Assembly (NCBI GenBank): GCA_022559985.1
Contig: JAFJTR010000052.1
Location: forward strand, 1 to 64,000
DNA: 64,000 bases
Reading direction: 5' to 3'
Source: Parastagonospora avenae f. sp. tritici 18332-5
Taxonomy: Eukaryota > Ascomycota > Dothideomycetes > Pleosporales > Phaeosphaeriaceae
Part shown: positions 9,739 to 19,430 of the stretch, in pieces
Layout: each line of letters begins with the position of its first letter
Numbering within the stretch: the first letter of the stretch is position 1
Notes under the pieces: generated by a model
The model's database searches: none
Told to the model about the DNA's origin: nothing
Seen by the model: the letters and a program-made list of their open reading frames with translations, nothing else
Translations under genes and position numbers: made by a program

Positions 9739-11215
9739 TTATTCGAATTCTGAATCTACCTCGAACATACCGAGTCCCAAGTCATCATAGGGTATAACTT
9801 CATAATCCCTCTCCTGCTTATCTTCCACAATCAATTCCGCATCATCAGGAAGCAACGCTCTCAGGCTCTGCTTTAATTCAAACTGTCCATCCTTCGAAGC
9901 GTACTCAGTCATGGGCATATAATCAACCGCGACATCAAAATCCGCGCCTTTGATCTCCATACGCTTGATCCGCGGCCATGTAGCTTCAAGAAGGACGGGC
10001 ATGATCCACTCGCCGAATCTCATGTTAAGGACCAATCCGGGACTATGTCGTCCCCTTAAATGAGTATTTGGGCAGCAATGCGCATAGTTGGCTTCACATT
10101 TGCCTTGTTCAAAGGACAGATAATGTAGCTGTCCGCGCATTGAAGCAATGAAGCGTGCCCAGGACGAATAGCGTCGATCGTCCCATGATTTACTTCCGAT
10201 CCAGTCACCGCCATTATCAGCTGTCGTGATGCAGAGAGAGGTAAGTGTGGTGCATTGCCCGAGCAGAGAGTCTAAAGCGCCGGCCATGAGACAGGTGTCT
10301 CGTACAGGCTTATGTTCGGCAGTGTGGGGTGGGTCTCCAGTATGTTTCGAGCTGTTCAGAAGACGGGAGGTGTGGTAGCGGAGGCGAAGCTTCCGACCAT
10401 TGGAGTAGGTTGTTTAGCTCAAGGTACTTGAGCTTTTCGCGTGATTGTGCGAGGATGTTGTTCACTTCATTCAAGGTCGTCAATCCGCTCAGTCGTATCA
10501 ATTTTGCTGAAGTAAATAGCGGAACGGACAGATTGGGTTCCCGGCACTCACTGCACGATTAGCGGAATTTTTAGTTCTGGTTGAGCGGACTGACTTACTC
10601 AAGCCAGCAGATGTCAATATGTGTAGCGTTCACAAAGCTCTGGAACATGCGCAAGACCGCTTCTCTTCTTTTCCGGTACGCCTCTTTTTCCAAAGGCCAC
10701 AGAGTTCCATCGTCCATTGCTTCGTTGCGAGCTTGCTCTAGCACGCCTCCCGGATCTTCCTCCTCATATTTGGGTACGAGGTCTTGGTCTTCCCAGTCGT
10801 CTTAAAATATTCAGGATATGTCCAGACTTGTCCAGTGTAACTCACGTACATGCATTCCCAGCTGTGCCTTTTCTGCCAATGTCCGTAGAAGGCGGTCCTG
10901 TCTGCGATAAACCTTGTAGTCATGCCCAGTCCACTTCCGGCGTACAAAGTCCGGAGGCACTCGAACATTACTGAAAGCTTCTGATTGGCGGTCGATTCCA
11001 AGGTTATGTGAACTAAGGTCAACTGTGTGATGCAGCAACGATGCCTGTAAAGTTTTGAGTCTTTGCACCAAGCAGACTGCGGATCATGACGACTTACGCT
11101 GAAGCTTTTCAGTAGCTGGCAGGATACAGAGATATGTAGCAAGTTGGTAGATGAGCACTGGCTGAGGGCTGAAACGAGCAGTTCAGCCAGAAGTTCAAGT
11201 AGAGGAGTCGCAGAG
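9739..11215 (-). CDS. F-box protein with LRR-like C-terminal region
   Basis: Probable SCF ubiquitin ligase substrate adaptor or F-box/LRR-like protein. Exons I can support: from about 11215 to 11098, 11044-10846, 10800-10599, 10550-10466 and 10389-9739. Introns are 11045-11097, 10801-10845 (GTGAGT), 10551-10598 (GTAAGT, branch GCTAAT) and 10390-10465 (GTGAAC, branch GCTAAAC), and the phases all agree. The N-terminal part (LLAELLVSALSQC, STNLLHISVSCQLLKSF) has the F-box pattern; downstream segments such as KLIRLSGLTTLNELRLRYH and SLLGQCTTLTSLCIT are leucine-patterned. The C-terminus is acidic (DDLGLGMFEVDSEFE). No in-frame ATG precedes the F-box, so a further 5' exon upstream of 11215 is missing from this model or the start has been lost. 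Fungal F-box genes are fast-evolving, and the target cannot be guessed. Confidence 0.6.
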
Positions 11216-11747
11216 TGCTGTGCATCGCAAGAAGTGCGAGTGTCATGATCTTAGTCGACGGGCTCTTGATTACGATCCAAGTTGCTCGAGATACCGTTTC
11301 CCATTCGTCCGGTATGGCCTTGCAGAAGCCGCCTGTAACATTTAGTCTTTGTCAAATTTAGATGCGGACGCGTGACGGCGAGGATGCAGGCGAGTGCTAC
11401 CAGCAGAAGAACTTCACGAAGATGGCCTCTCCAAATGAGCAGAATGAATTTCATGTGCTTCTACTGTTACATGCAAAAAACTGAGAAGTGCTGCTGACGG
11501 TCGTCGACAACGATGGGTCCCAAGGTCCGAACACGTGACTGTAAGCGCTGCCAAGGCTGCCAGCCGCACTCCGCCTCACCACGACAAACTATTTTTGACA
11601 CTGTCTCCACTTCCACACCACATGTACATTCGTACATTTTACTGCCTCCTTCGCAGCTTCAAGACGAAGAGTGGGTTCATATTCTACCTATGATATTCGC
11701 AAGCAAGGTATTTATTATACCAACCTTGAAAACCCTTGCGTGGCTGC
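11216..11747. other. Unassigned stretch upstream of the F-box gene
   Basis: May contain the missing first exon of the F-box gene: on the minus strand a hydrophobic ATG-initiated frame lies at 11454-11251 (MKFILLIWRGHLREV start), and another open frame runs through 11220-11340. I could not join either to the F-box frame with good splice signals. No other gene is visible. Confidence 0.3.
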
Positions 11748-12824
11748 TCAAGATGCTGATTGAATAGACGGTTCAGTATACTCACCTGGCGCAAGTGGCC
11801 TAACAGAACCCGAATCTGGAGTTTTAAAGATCTCGTATATGCCACAACGGTGATAAAAAGTGCCGCCATGCTTCCACTGGTATCGTCTGCGAATCTCTTC
11901 CTCGTGTCATCGGTGCCCGGATCACCTACCCGACTTGATTAGTGGTTTTCATTTCTCGGTACTTCAGATCACTTACATTGGTCAATAGACTGTCCAAAGT
12001 AATTACTGCAAAAGTTTTGTTGGAACAATCCAACCAACCAGGTCTTGGTCTCATCGTCGCCGTTCTTGTTACAATTCGGTTCGCCTGTCAACTTCGACAT
12101 ACGGTTTTCGATATCGAGTACGGCGCGCACAGTTATCTTCCCGCTCTTCTTGGTGTCGAAATCACCTTGGTAAAATGGCTATACGGTGTTGTTATCATCA
12201 TGCTGTTGTTTGCAATGATCTCGATGTCACTCACTTTTGGTTTCTGGCCCCACCTAGCCTCTTTTTTGTACTGCTAAATCCGTCAGGCCCAAGAACAGAC
12301 CCGTTTTTTGTATGCGCTGCACAAAATTGGTTGAGAGCGCTAATGCCATCTGTTCTGGCAAAAGAGTCGCCGAATTGGTAGAATCCATACGAGAAGTATC
12401 TGCCTTCAAACCCGCCACCTCCACAATTGTTTAGAGCTCCGGGCTGAGCGAATGGGATAAACGGGAGTGTGTTTGTCTCAACGTCAGGCGGCGGCGTCTT
12501 TGGGACTGACGTTGCAATTTACCTAGACTCTAACATGCATGAGCTGGCTTTCACATAGAATGTATCGTTGTTCACGAGTGGACACACCTAAGCTTCACGC
12601 TGAACACTAACGATATTGCCGAGGAGCCGGTCGTGCCTGGTCTTGTAGGCTACAAGAAAATCGCCGAAATATCTATCGAACAATATGGAAAGGCTTATGG
12701 ACCTACTGCCAGTTGACCCAGAGTCTTTCAAGCAGCACGCGTTGGTACTTATTCCAGTAGGGCCGCTGATAGTTACGCATGGTTCGCAGTGAGTTTGATT
12801 CTCCAGATCATTTGTATCCATCAC
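11748..12824 (-). pseudogene. Probable decayed secreted-protein gene
   Basis: Several coding-like blocks follow each other on the minus strand but do not join into one clean frame. They are: 12824-12588 (ENQTHCEPCVTISGPTGIS, Cys-containing); about 12515-12270 (NNCGGGGFEGRYFSYGFYQF then GISALNQFCAAHTKNGSV); about 12170-11988 (KSGKITVRAVLDIENRMSKL, GEPNCNKNGDDETKTWLVGL, NFCSNYFGQSIDQ); and after a good GT-AG intron (branch CACTAAT) a last exon that begins CDPGTDDTRKRF and then seems to continue in a different frame as YQWKHGGTFYHRCGIYEIF. The composition (Cys, Gly, Tyr, Asn) is that of fungal secreted proteins. The frame jump in the last exon and the lack of a clear signal-peptide exon suggest decay, although sequencing error or unrecognised introns are alternatives. 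No family recognised. Confidence 0.35.
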
Positions 12825-13429
12825 ATTCTCATGAAGACAGACCTACGGATACATGAACAACCTTGATGGCTGTGCCGGTGTAAGATAGAACCTGAATCAA
12901 GCATGTATCGCTGCTCAATGCGCGGCTGACGTTTGGCCACAAAGCGAGAAAAAATAGTTAAGAGCAACTGGAGATGCTATGTGGCTGGAGACCGCGACAA
13001 GGATCAGCCCGAGTTTTGTAATGTTGGCACCTTGGATCCGACACCGGAAGAGGAAGCCGATGGTGATGCATAATGAGAACTAGCAATGGCTTTGCTCGTC
13101 AAAACGAGTATCATGATTGGTAACGGTTGCGTCATGGACTGAATGGCTTGGTTTACCAAGCAGTGGGCACAAATAACAAAAACAAAGACTATCTGAGGTG
13201 TTAGAACTTTGGATTAGATCGATTTACTTGCTATTGTACTACCTCCTGTGGAATTTTAGTAGAATATCAGCACGCTCAACACATCAACCTCCTGCTTCCT
13301 TCATGTCTGCCTCCCATCACATCTGGCACGAAACGATATCGTCCTGGTCCTGCATAACTCAACTCATACACATGCAATGCAATGAATACCACCACATCAC
13401 ACCTAATCGACATATTCGCCCTCCTTCCC
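12825..13429. other. Intergenic region
   Basis: On the minus strand near 13000 a signal-peptide-like hydrophobic run (KLGLILVAVSSHIASPVA) occurs without an ATG, which might be a remnant of the first exon of the decayed gene downstream. Otherwise only the 3' flank of the secreted-protein gene ending at 13430 is seen. Confidence 0.3.
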
Positions 13430-14515
13430 TCAGCACTTGAAATTACAGTCTATCTCCCTATCCCCACCATCATACTTCCCCGTCTCGCAATTCCCATCGT
13501 CACTCGTCCACTTCTGCTCCCCATAATGAAACTTGACCGGATCCTTATCAACCGCCAGTGTCCATACCCTAATACTCTTCGGCAGCTTCGACTTGAGTGT
13601 AATATCCGGCCCACTTTTGCCCACCCCACCAATCTTCGTCTCGTTCTCGTCGGTCACGGCGGATATCTCGATCTGGTACTTGTCCTTAGACGGATCGGGC
13701 TTCTGGAATTGCTTGACGTGGATGTTGCATGTGCCCGGGCGGTATCCGCGGTCGTTGACGGGGCCGTTGGAGTCGAGGCCGGCGCCGCCTTTGCCAATTT
13801 TGGGGACGCCGCAGAACCACTTCTTGCGGCGGTTTGAGGCGATGTCGGTGACGGTGCCCATGGTAGGGTAATTCCCGTGGCGGCAGAGAAATGGGCCCTC
13901 CGCGCCTTCGTCGCTATCTTCATAGTGTTGGGCTAGTTCTTCTACTTCGATTTCTTTCCAGTTGCCCACGTACTAAGTGCCAGGTCAGCATTCCGTCTGC
14001 ACAGAAGGATACAGGATGATATATGATTGAGCGGATGACTGACCTTCATCTTGAGTATGGGTGTAGTGAGGCCTTCGCCTTGACCTTTTCCGTCCCGCTC
14101 CTTGAACGTAACACTCCACTCCCCGATTCGAGAATCGATGAACTTATTCTCACCACCTACCCTGCACTGGTTCCACCCTTTGTCGTCCTCCTTGTATTCT
14201 GTCGAGCCATCGGCGCACTCGACTTTGGCCCAGCAATTTCCGCCGTCTTTGGTCTGCATCTCGATCTTGCACATGTTTGGGTAGGCACCGTAGTCCCTGC
14301 CACTTTATCAGAATGTGCTGCTTTTTCTGCTGCGAAGGCGACACTCACCAAGCTTTCACTGGCCCATCAACAGGGATGAAGTCCTTGATGAGCTCAAGAA
14401 TAGAGAGCAAAGAGCTTGACTTCCAGCGAGCGGTCAGTGATGAGATCAGAGTAGCCTGGACATTTTGACCCTGAAGTACCAAGGCTACTGTTGCGAAGAT
14501 ATTGGACGTTTTCAT
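13430..14515 (-). CDS. Small secreted protein of unknown function
   Basis: A 320-residue protein in three exons: 14515-14349, 14296-14044 and 13972-13430. Introns are GTGAGT...CAG (52 nt) and GTCAGT...TAG (71 nt), and the frame is continuous. The N-terminus MKTSNIFATVALVLQGQNVQA is a plausible signal peptide. The mature part has spaced cysteines (NMCKIEM, NCWAKVECAD, NQCRVGG, FLCRHG, WFCGVPKIG, GTCNIHV, NCETGKY and a terminal CNFKC) that would form several disulphides, and no transmembrane segment. I do not recognise the family. It could be a candidate effector or a cell-wall or extracellular protein; this is inference from size, secretion signal and Cys content. A TATA box lies about 100 bp upstream, and a decayed secreted-protein gene lies just downstream. 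Confidence 0.75.
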
Positions 14516-14611
14516 GGTTTTATAGGTCAGATCTTAAGGATCTGGAAAGTTGACTTGATAATGCGGTAGTAGGACTGTTGATGATTTGTCCCTTGTTGGA
14601 AAGCATGCTTC

Positions 14612-14617
14612 TTTATA
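14612..14617 (-). promoter_or_regulatory. TATA box of the secreted-protein gene
   Basis: TATAAA read on the minus strand, 97-102 bases upstream of the ATG at 14515, a normal distance for an inducible fungal gene. Confidence 0.6.
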
Positions 14618-15373
14618 TCTCTCTTCATCATTGCCAATTTCTGACGTTCAAGCAAAGGATGTAAGCACTGTTCAGCCTGTCAAGTCTTCGTGTTACCCTC
14701 AGTGAGATTCACCCCGAGACCTCATGGGGCGGAGTCCTTGGCGAGGTTCTCGGGGAGAATGTATCTGCCTTAGAACCCTGAGATAACCTTTGGGGGCTGA
14801 CAGCTCGCAACATGTCGCAGAATGGAGAGTGGTGGTTGATCCCTATTGTAGTACGATCATCTGTTACATGCTTGTTTTACTCACTGCTGACGGGCTTAGC
14901 GGGTGCAAACCTGTAATGTTGGCCATGACTGCATCAATGCCTCGCGTACGACCCAGAATTGGGTGTCTCGTTTGATATAGCTATTGTTTGCCAACGGAGT
15001 TATTCAGTCCTTCGAAGAGTTCTTTGTCACGGTCTGTGATGTGGCTCGTATTGTCGGAGTCTTGGGTGCTCGCCTTGCGGTGGCAGGTTGGGGACCGACC
15101 GCATCCTCCATCATTCCGACCCCAGGGGCTGTGCTCACGTTCAAAGTACACCCCAACGAAGGTGACTATGTCTCGAATTGAACGTGCATTATCCTCTCTC
15201 CTCCAATAAGCCGAAGGCTTCACTCTCCTCACACCAACGACGCATTTTGATATCCGATCCTTCCCAAGCCATCCATCCAACCCGCTCATCCAAGGAGCAA
15301 AAAAATAAACGCCCGCGCAATGCAATCCAAAACCATGAATCTCGCAAAAATCTTATCAAAGAAATTTTCATAC
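14618..15373. other. Intergenic region
   Basis: Upstream flank of the secreted-protein gene and 3' flank of EDC3. Short open frames here have no coding character. Nothing else seen. Confidence 0.5.
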
Positions 15374-17870
15374 TCATACCTTCGTTTCCAATCCATCTTC
15401 CACCGCAAACCTGACCTGGACAAGCCAATGTTCGCCAAACTTGATGCCCTTGCCACCGCTAATACCAGCTTCGCGCCACGGCTTGTTAACGCCAATGTCG
15501 ACAACCCAAATGAGCCATTGGGGATCTCGACCTGCGCCGTTCTGTAGAGCCTTGAGAAGTCCGGTACGAGGTGCGCCGAGGCAGACGATGTACTTCGCGC
15601 GAACCTCTAGCGGCTCGCCTTCGAGAATGGCGACTTCGCCTGTGGATCCGCCTACGCCAGAGGGTGTTTCGACTGCGAGGCAAGCAGCGCGAGACTTATT
15701 CGCCCAGCCTACGATGCTGAGAACGGTGCGGCGGTCCTGATCACCAAGAGCTTCGAACTCCTTGTGGCGACCGAGGAGTGCGTCGATGATTAGCTCTGGC
15801 GGTGCTTGGAGACGCTTCAGCGCTTCTTCGGTGTCCTTCCACGCGCGTACGGAGCCACCAAACTTCCGGAACAGGTCGACTTGTCGGCGAACGTCCTTGT
15901 CCCAATCGGCAGCACGCTCGAAGCCAAGTAAGGCAACCATGACTTTTGGACCGCGGGCTTGCAGATGCCTGGCCGCTGCGACTGCACGAGCACCACCGAG
16001 ATGATTGCCGGCTAGCACGACAATGACAGGTCGGGCATTCGGGTTGTCGCGAGCCAGTCGGCGTCCGCCAGGGTTGATGGCTGTCAAGGCGACCTCAGCA
16101 ATACCACGACCAGAGTTCTCGGCGATCATGTCCTCAGTGAGACCAAACTCGACCTCAGCCGTCTCTTCCACCGCAAGCATACCACCGGGACTGATAGTGT
16201 GGCATCGACGCTCGTTAGACATTAGACGTAAGCAGCCTCGCGTAGTGCTGTCGAGAGGCGAGTCTGGTGGAGTTGCGATGCGACCTGGTCTGGGACTGCC
16301 AGTTGCATGCGACGAAGCATATGGTCGGTTGATGAACGAGCGGGTAGCACGCGATAGGAGTCCAGACCCTATCATGTCCATATCTGCCTGCACACCACTG
16401 CCCTGTCGTACTGGAGCTCTCTTCACAGAGGCGCGTGACATGGCCCGTCGAGAATTGCGGCTGCTGCCGAATTCCGAGTCATCCTCAGAGCTGGTGTTGG
16501 TCGTGCTTCTCAGCTTGCGTTCCAGCACGTTCTCCGTAGGATGCAGATGTTTGCCTCCATGTGTACCTGGTCTTGCTAGGCGGTTAAAGCTGACCAAGCG
16601 ATCCTCGTCCGCGGTTGTGTCCTCATTCCTAATTTGGTTGAACACAGTGCGCTTGTCGAACTTGGAGAGGTTGCTCTGGAAGTCAAACTCGGGCAGGTCT
16701 TGAATGTCGGTCGCGTCTTCGGTGGCCCAGCCGTTCGTCGCGTCGAGTGCCTTTTGACGCCGCGTCTTTGTCTTGGAGGCATTCGCCGCTACCAGACCGA
16801 CTCTGCCTCCAATGACTCCCGGTGTGCGTGTCAAGGGCTGCTCAGCGTCTTGAAGGATGGGGGTGTTGCGCCAGCCATTGCCTTTGCTACTAGAGGTTAG
16901 CCCGCATCTGCAGGTGAAATCAAAGTGCAATATGTACGAGAAGATAGAAGAATGTAAACGTACCCTTTCCGCGCACTGTCAGGACCAGACTGCAGGTCTC
17001 CATTCTTTCTCTCTTGCGCGGCAAGTTCCTTCTTACGAGACTTGCCTCCTCTGCGCGTCTTCTTGCCACCATCATCGAGCTTCTGCGGACTCATGTCCTC
17101 CATCGGCTTGCCATTTCTGGTCTTATTGATGCTTGCCCTTCGCACATTGGTGATCTTCTTCGTCTCACTGTCTGCCTCCTCAGCGTCTGCGATGTCCAGC
17201 GACGAGAATGGACCTTCCAACGTCGCTGCGCTTGGCTTCCTTGTATTGCGTCCCTTGGATTGACCGATGAAGCTGGGAGCATTCTTCGGCAGGGTGGCAG
17301 CGCGGGTCGGAGCGACGGGCTTAATCGGAGTGGCAGGAGCTTCTTGGGGCGGCGCAGCTGAAAGCTGGTTCGAGGAAGGAGCAGTGGAGGTGCGCTTGCT
17401 CATGCTCAGGATAGCAGGGTCTACAAAGGCTGCTGGCTGCAGAGGTGGCTGGACGGGTTGTCGCACCGGCTGGCTTATGTGCTGGATCGATTGCCGGGGA
17501 GCATTATGCTGGACTGGCAGGCCCTGGCTCGGCACATGTTGCTGCGCGTGGTTCGGCGGATACTGCTGATATGCAGGAGGGTTGGACGACTGCGGGACAG
17601 ACTGTGCAGGCTGGGGCGCAACATTGACCTTGATATCAGCGATCGCGTGTCCTTCGACATGATATGAATTGAGGCGATGGCCCGAACCCGGAAAGAAAAC
17701 TTGTATGCATTAGCACAAACTCTCCATGCAAGGCAAAAACGCTACCCACCGTTCTGCAGTGTCAGTGTAGCCGTCTGCGAGTTGACAGCAGCCACGGTGC
17801 CTTGTACGACCGTGTTTGGCGGATTCTGCAGCGTCACCGCGACAGAGATGCCGATGAGGCTGGACGCCAT
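15374..17870 (-). CDS. EDC3: Enhancer of mRNA decapping 3
   Basis: EDC3 is a P-body scaffold that binds the Dcp1/Dcp2 decapping enzyme and the helicase Dhh1. Three exons: 17870-17750, 17699-16964 and 16886-15374, giving 789 residues. Intron 1 (17700-17749) has donor GTGGGT and branch GCTAAT; intron 2 (16887-16963) has GTACGT and GCTAAC. Domains in order: an N-terminal divergent LSm fold (ISVAVTLQNPPNTVVQGTVA, then HRLNSYHVEGHAIADIKV), a long P/Q-rich linker, an FDF motif near residue 345 (LPEFDFQSNLSKFDK), and a C-terminal YjeF_N Rossmann domain from about residue 520 (RPVIVVLAGNHLGGARAVAA, IIDALLG). Length is within the range for filamentous fungi, with an expanded linker. All three diagnostic domains are present. 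Confidence 0.93.
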
Positions 17871-18056
17871 GCTTGCAGGACGGCAACCGGTGGTACGTAA
17901 GGTATGTTAGTTTGACGAGCGACCCCCACTAGCTAGAAGGGTGGAGGTGAGGGTGCAGTCGCGCCTACACTTCGGGCGTCTCGAAAGTTCACAAGCTGAT
18001 CGGCTGCCAAGCACGCTAAGGCGACGCCTCAACGGCCGCCTTAGCGTGCCCCCTGT

Positions 18057-18420
18057 TACACATGTATCGGAGCTAAAAATGGTGCAGTGGCCTGGATATC
18101 TTCACGATGCAGACGAGGCTCTGCCGTATCACGAAAGAGATGCGTATAGCTTCGGGGCACATAACCAGGGATCCATATTGGATGTGAGAGTCGATGTTCT
18201 CGTCTCTAGTCCACTCAAAACATCGGCATTGACTTCGTAACATGCATCACCGGAGCCAAATAGGTATGATAGAGGAGCCTGGATATCTTTACAGTGCAGA
18301 CGGTGTTCAACACCATCACGAAAGAGCTGCGTATACCTTCAGGACCTGTAATCAGACACGCGGTTCAAATGTGACATTCGACTCTAGTCCACCCAAGCCC
18401 CCGGCATCGACTGCGCGCCA
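18057..18420 (+). repeat. Two diverged tandem copies of a ~180-bp unit
   Basis: Copy A (about 18057-18240) and copy B (about 18241-18420) align without gaps over at least 80 bases, beginning CCTGGATATCTT in both, sharing ATCACGAAAGAG and ending in a shared GACTCTAGTCCAC/GTCTCTAGTCCAC segment. Read on the plus strand both copies encode related peptides (PGYLHDADEALPYHERDAYS versus PGYLYSADGVQHHHERAAYT), but the two copies lie in different frames and are separated by a stop. This looks like an old local duplication, perhaps of a gene fragment. No family recognised. Confidence 0.7.
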
Positions 18421-18513
18421 TGCACTCTCGCATGCACCTTAACACCACCTCGTCCCACAGGCTTACTCTTTGCCTTCTTTCTCAAAGTCCTCTCTCCTCA
18501 CCCACTCGTCTCG

Positions 18514-18832
18514 TTAGTACTTAACCTCACCCTCCTCCAACCTCCTCGGCGTGGAGAAGCACGTCTCTTGGGTATCTGCGAGCGCGCCGACCTTGAGGAA
18601 AAAACGCTCCAGGCTGAAGTCTTGGGTGACTTTGCACCGGAATTCCAGGCGCGGGTTGCGCTTGAAGAGTTTGCGGAGGTGGAAGCGGCAGGAGCCGTCT
18701 TTGGCTACGACCATTTCGTAGTGTGTGCCTAGGCCGTTGTGTGAGGGTAGGTGAGGCAAGGTAGAGACCCCAGTGCTCAAAGGGGGAGCCCGGGTTGGCG
18801 GCGATGAGGAAGAGATGTGTTGGTGAAGGCAT
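18514..18832 (-). pseudogene. Small conserved-type ORF with an apparent frameshift
   Basis: The ATG frame at 18832 begins MPSPTHLFLIAANPGSPFEH and continues HWGLYL, after which the coding character moves to another frame: LPSHNGLGTHYEMVV, CRFHLRKLFKRNPRLEF, ending RRLEEGEVKY and a stop at 18514. The shift falls in a local near-duplication at 18741-18764 (GTGAGGGTAG followed by GTGAGGCAAG on the plus strand), and the gap is far too short for an intron. It resembles a widespread small fungal protein of about 100 residues. Either a real frameshift or a sequencing error would explain it. Confidence 0.45.
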
Positions 18833-19430
18833 GATGGGAAGTTGTGATGGAATGTGATGTGGTGTAGTGTGAAAGTGGAATTATCAAAGTGTCTTGAGAT
18901 AATAGAAAAGCGCCTGTTATATGAATTCTGTACAGATCCTGCGTTTCGTTGCTCTCTTGTGCCTAAGCAGATTATATGGTACCGAGTTAACGGCTTGCCA
19001 AATTTGGTTCAGAATATTAAACATCCAAGGTACGCTTCATGATACTACTTTCAATGGTTCCACTCGAAATCTCAGATGCCTACTAGTACCACTCAACCTA
19101 ATCAGTCAGTTTGAGCCCTCCCAAGCCATGCGTGACTGTATCCTGACTGTATTCATTGCACTCCTAGGTTCCCATCACTCCACTGAGCTACTTTGAAGAT
19201 ATCCAGCACACCTCAACCAAGCTTCAAGTAACGAGTCAAAGAATGTTCATAGTACATGTCATACATTAAGGAGGGTATCAATATAGGAAAACACCACCAC
19301 GCCCGCCCCAAACCAGCACCTCGCCCGATATCGCAACCCGTCTACCTTCAAACGACTGCTTACTTTCGCCTACCTCGTAGCCGATAGCTTCGCCCGTCTC
19401 CTTTCATGGTTTTATCCCATCACCTCTGGC
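18833..19430. other. Intergenic region
   Basis: About 600 bases, moderately AT-rich, between the small broken ORF and the 3' end of the transglutaminase-like gene. No coding signal, RNA gene or repeat seen. Confidence 0.5.

Noticed and set aside
11942..12277. Hydrophobic plus-strand frame resembling a membrane protein
   Set aside because: The minus strand carries the better coding blocks (Cys/Gly-rich with an intron); the hydrophobic translation is their complement.
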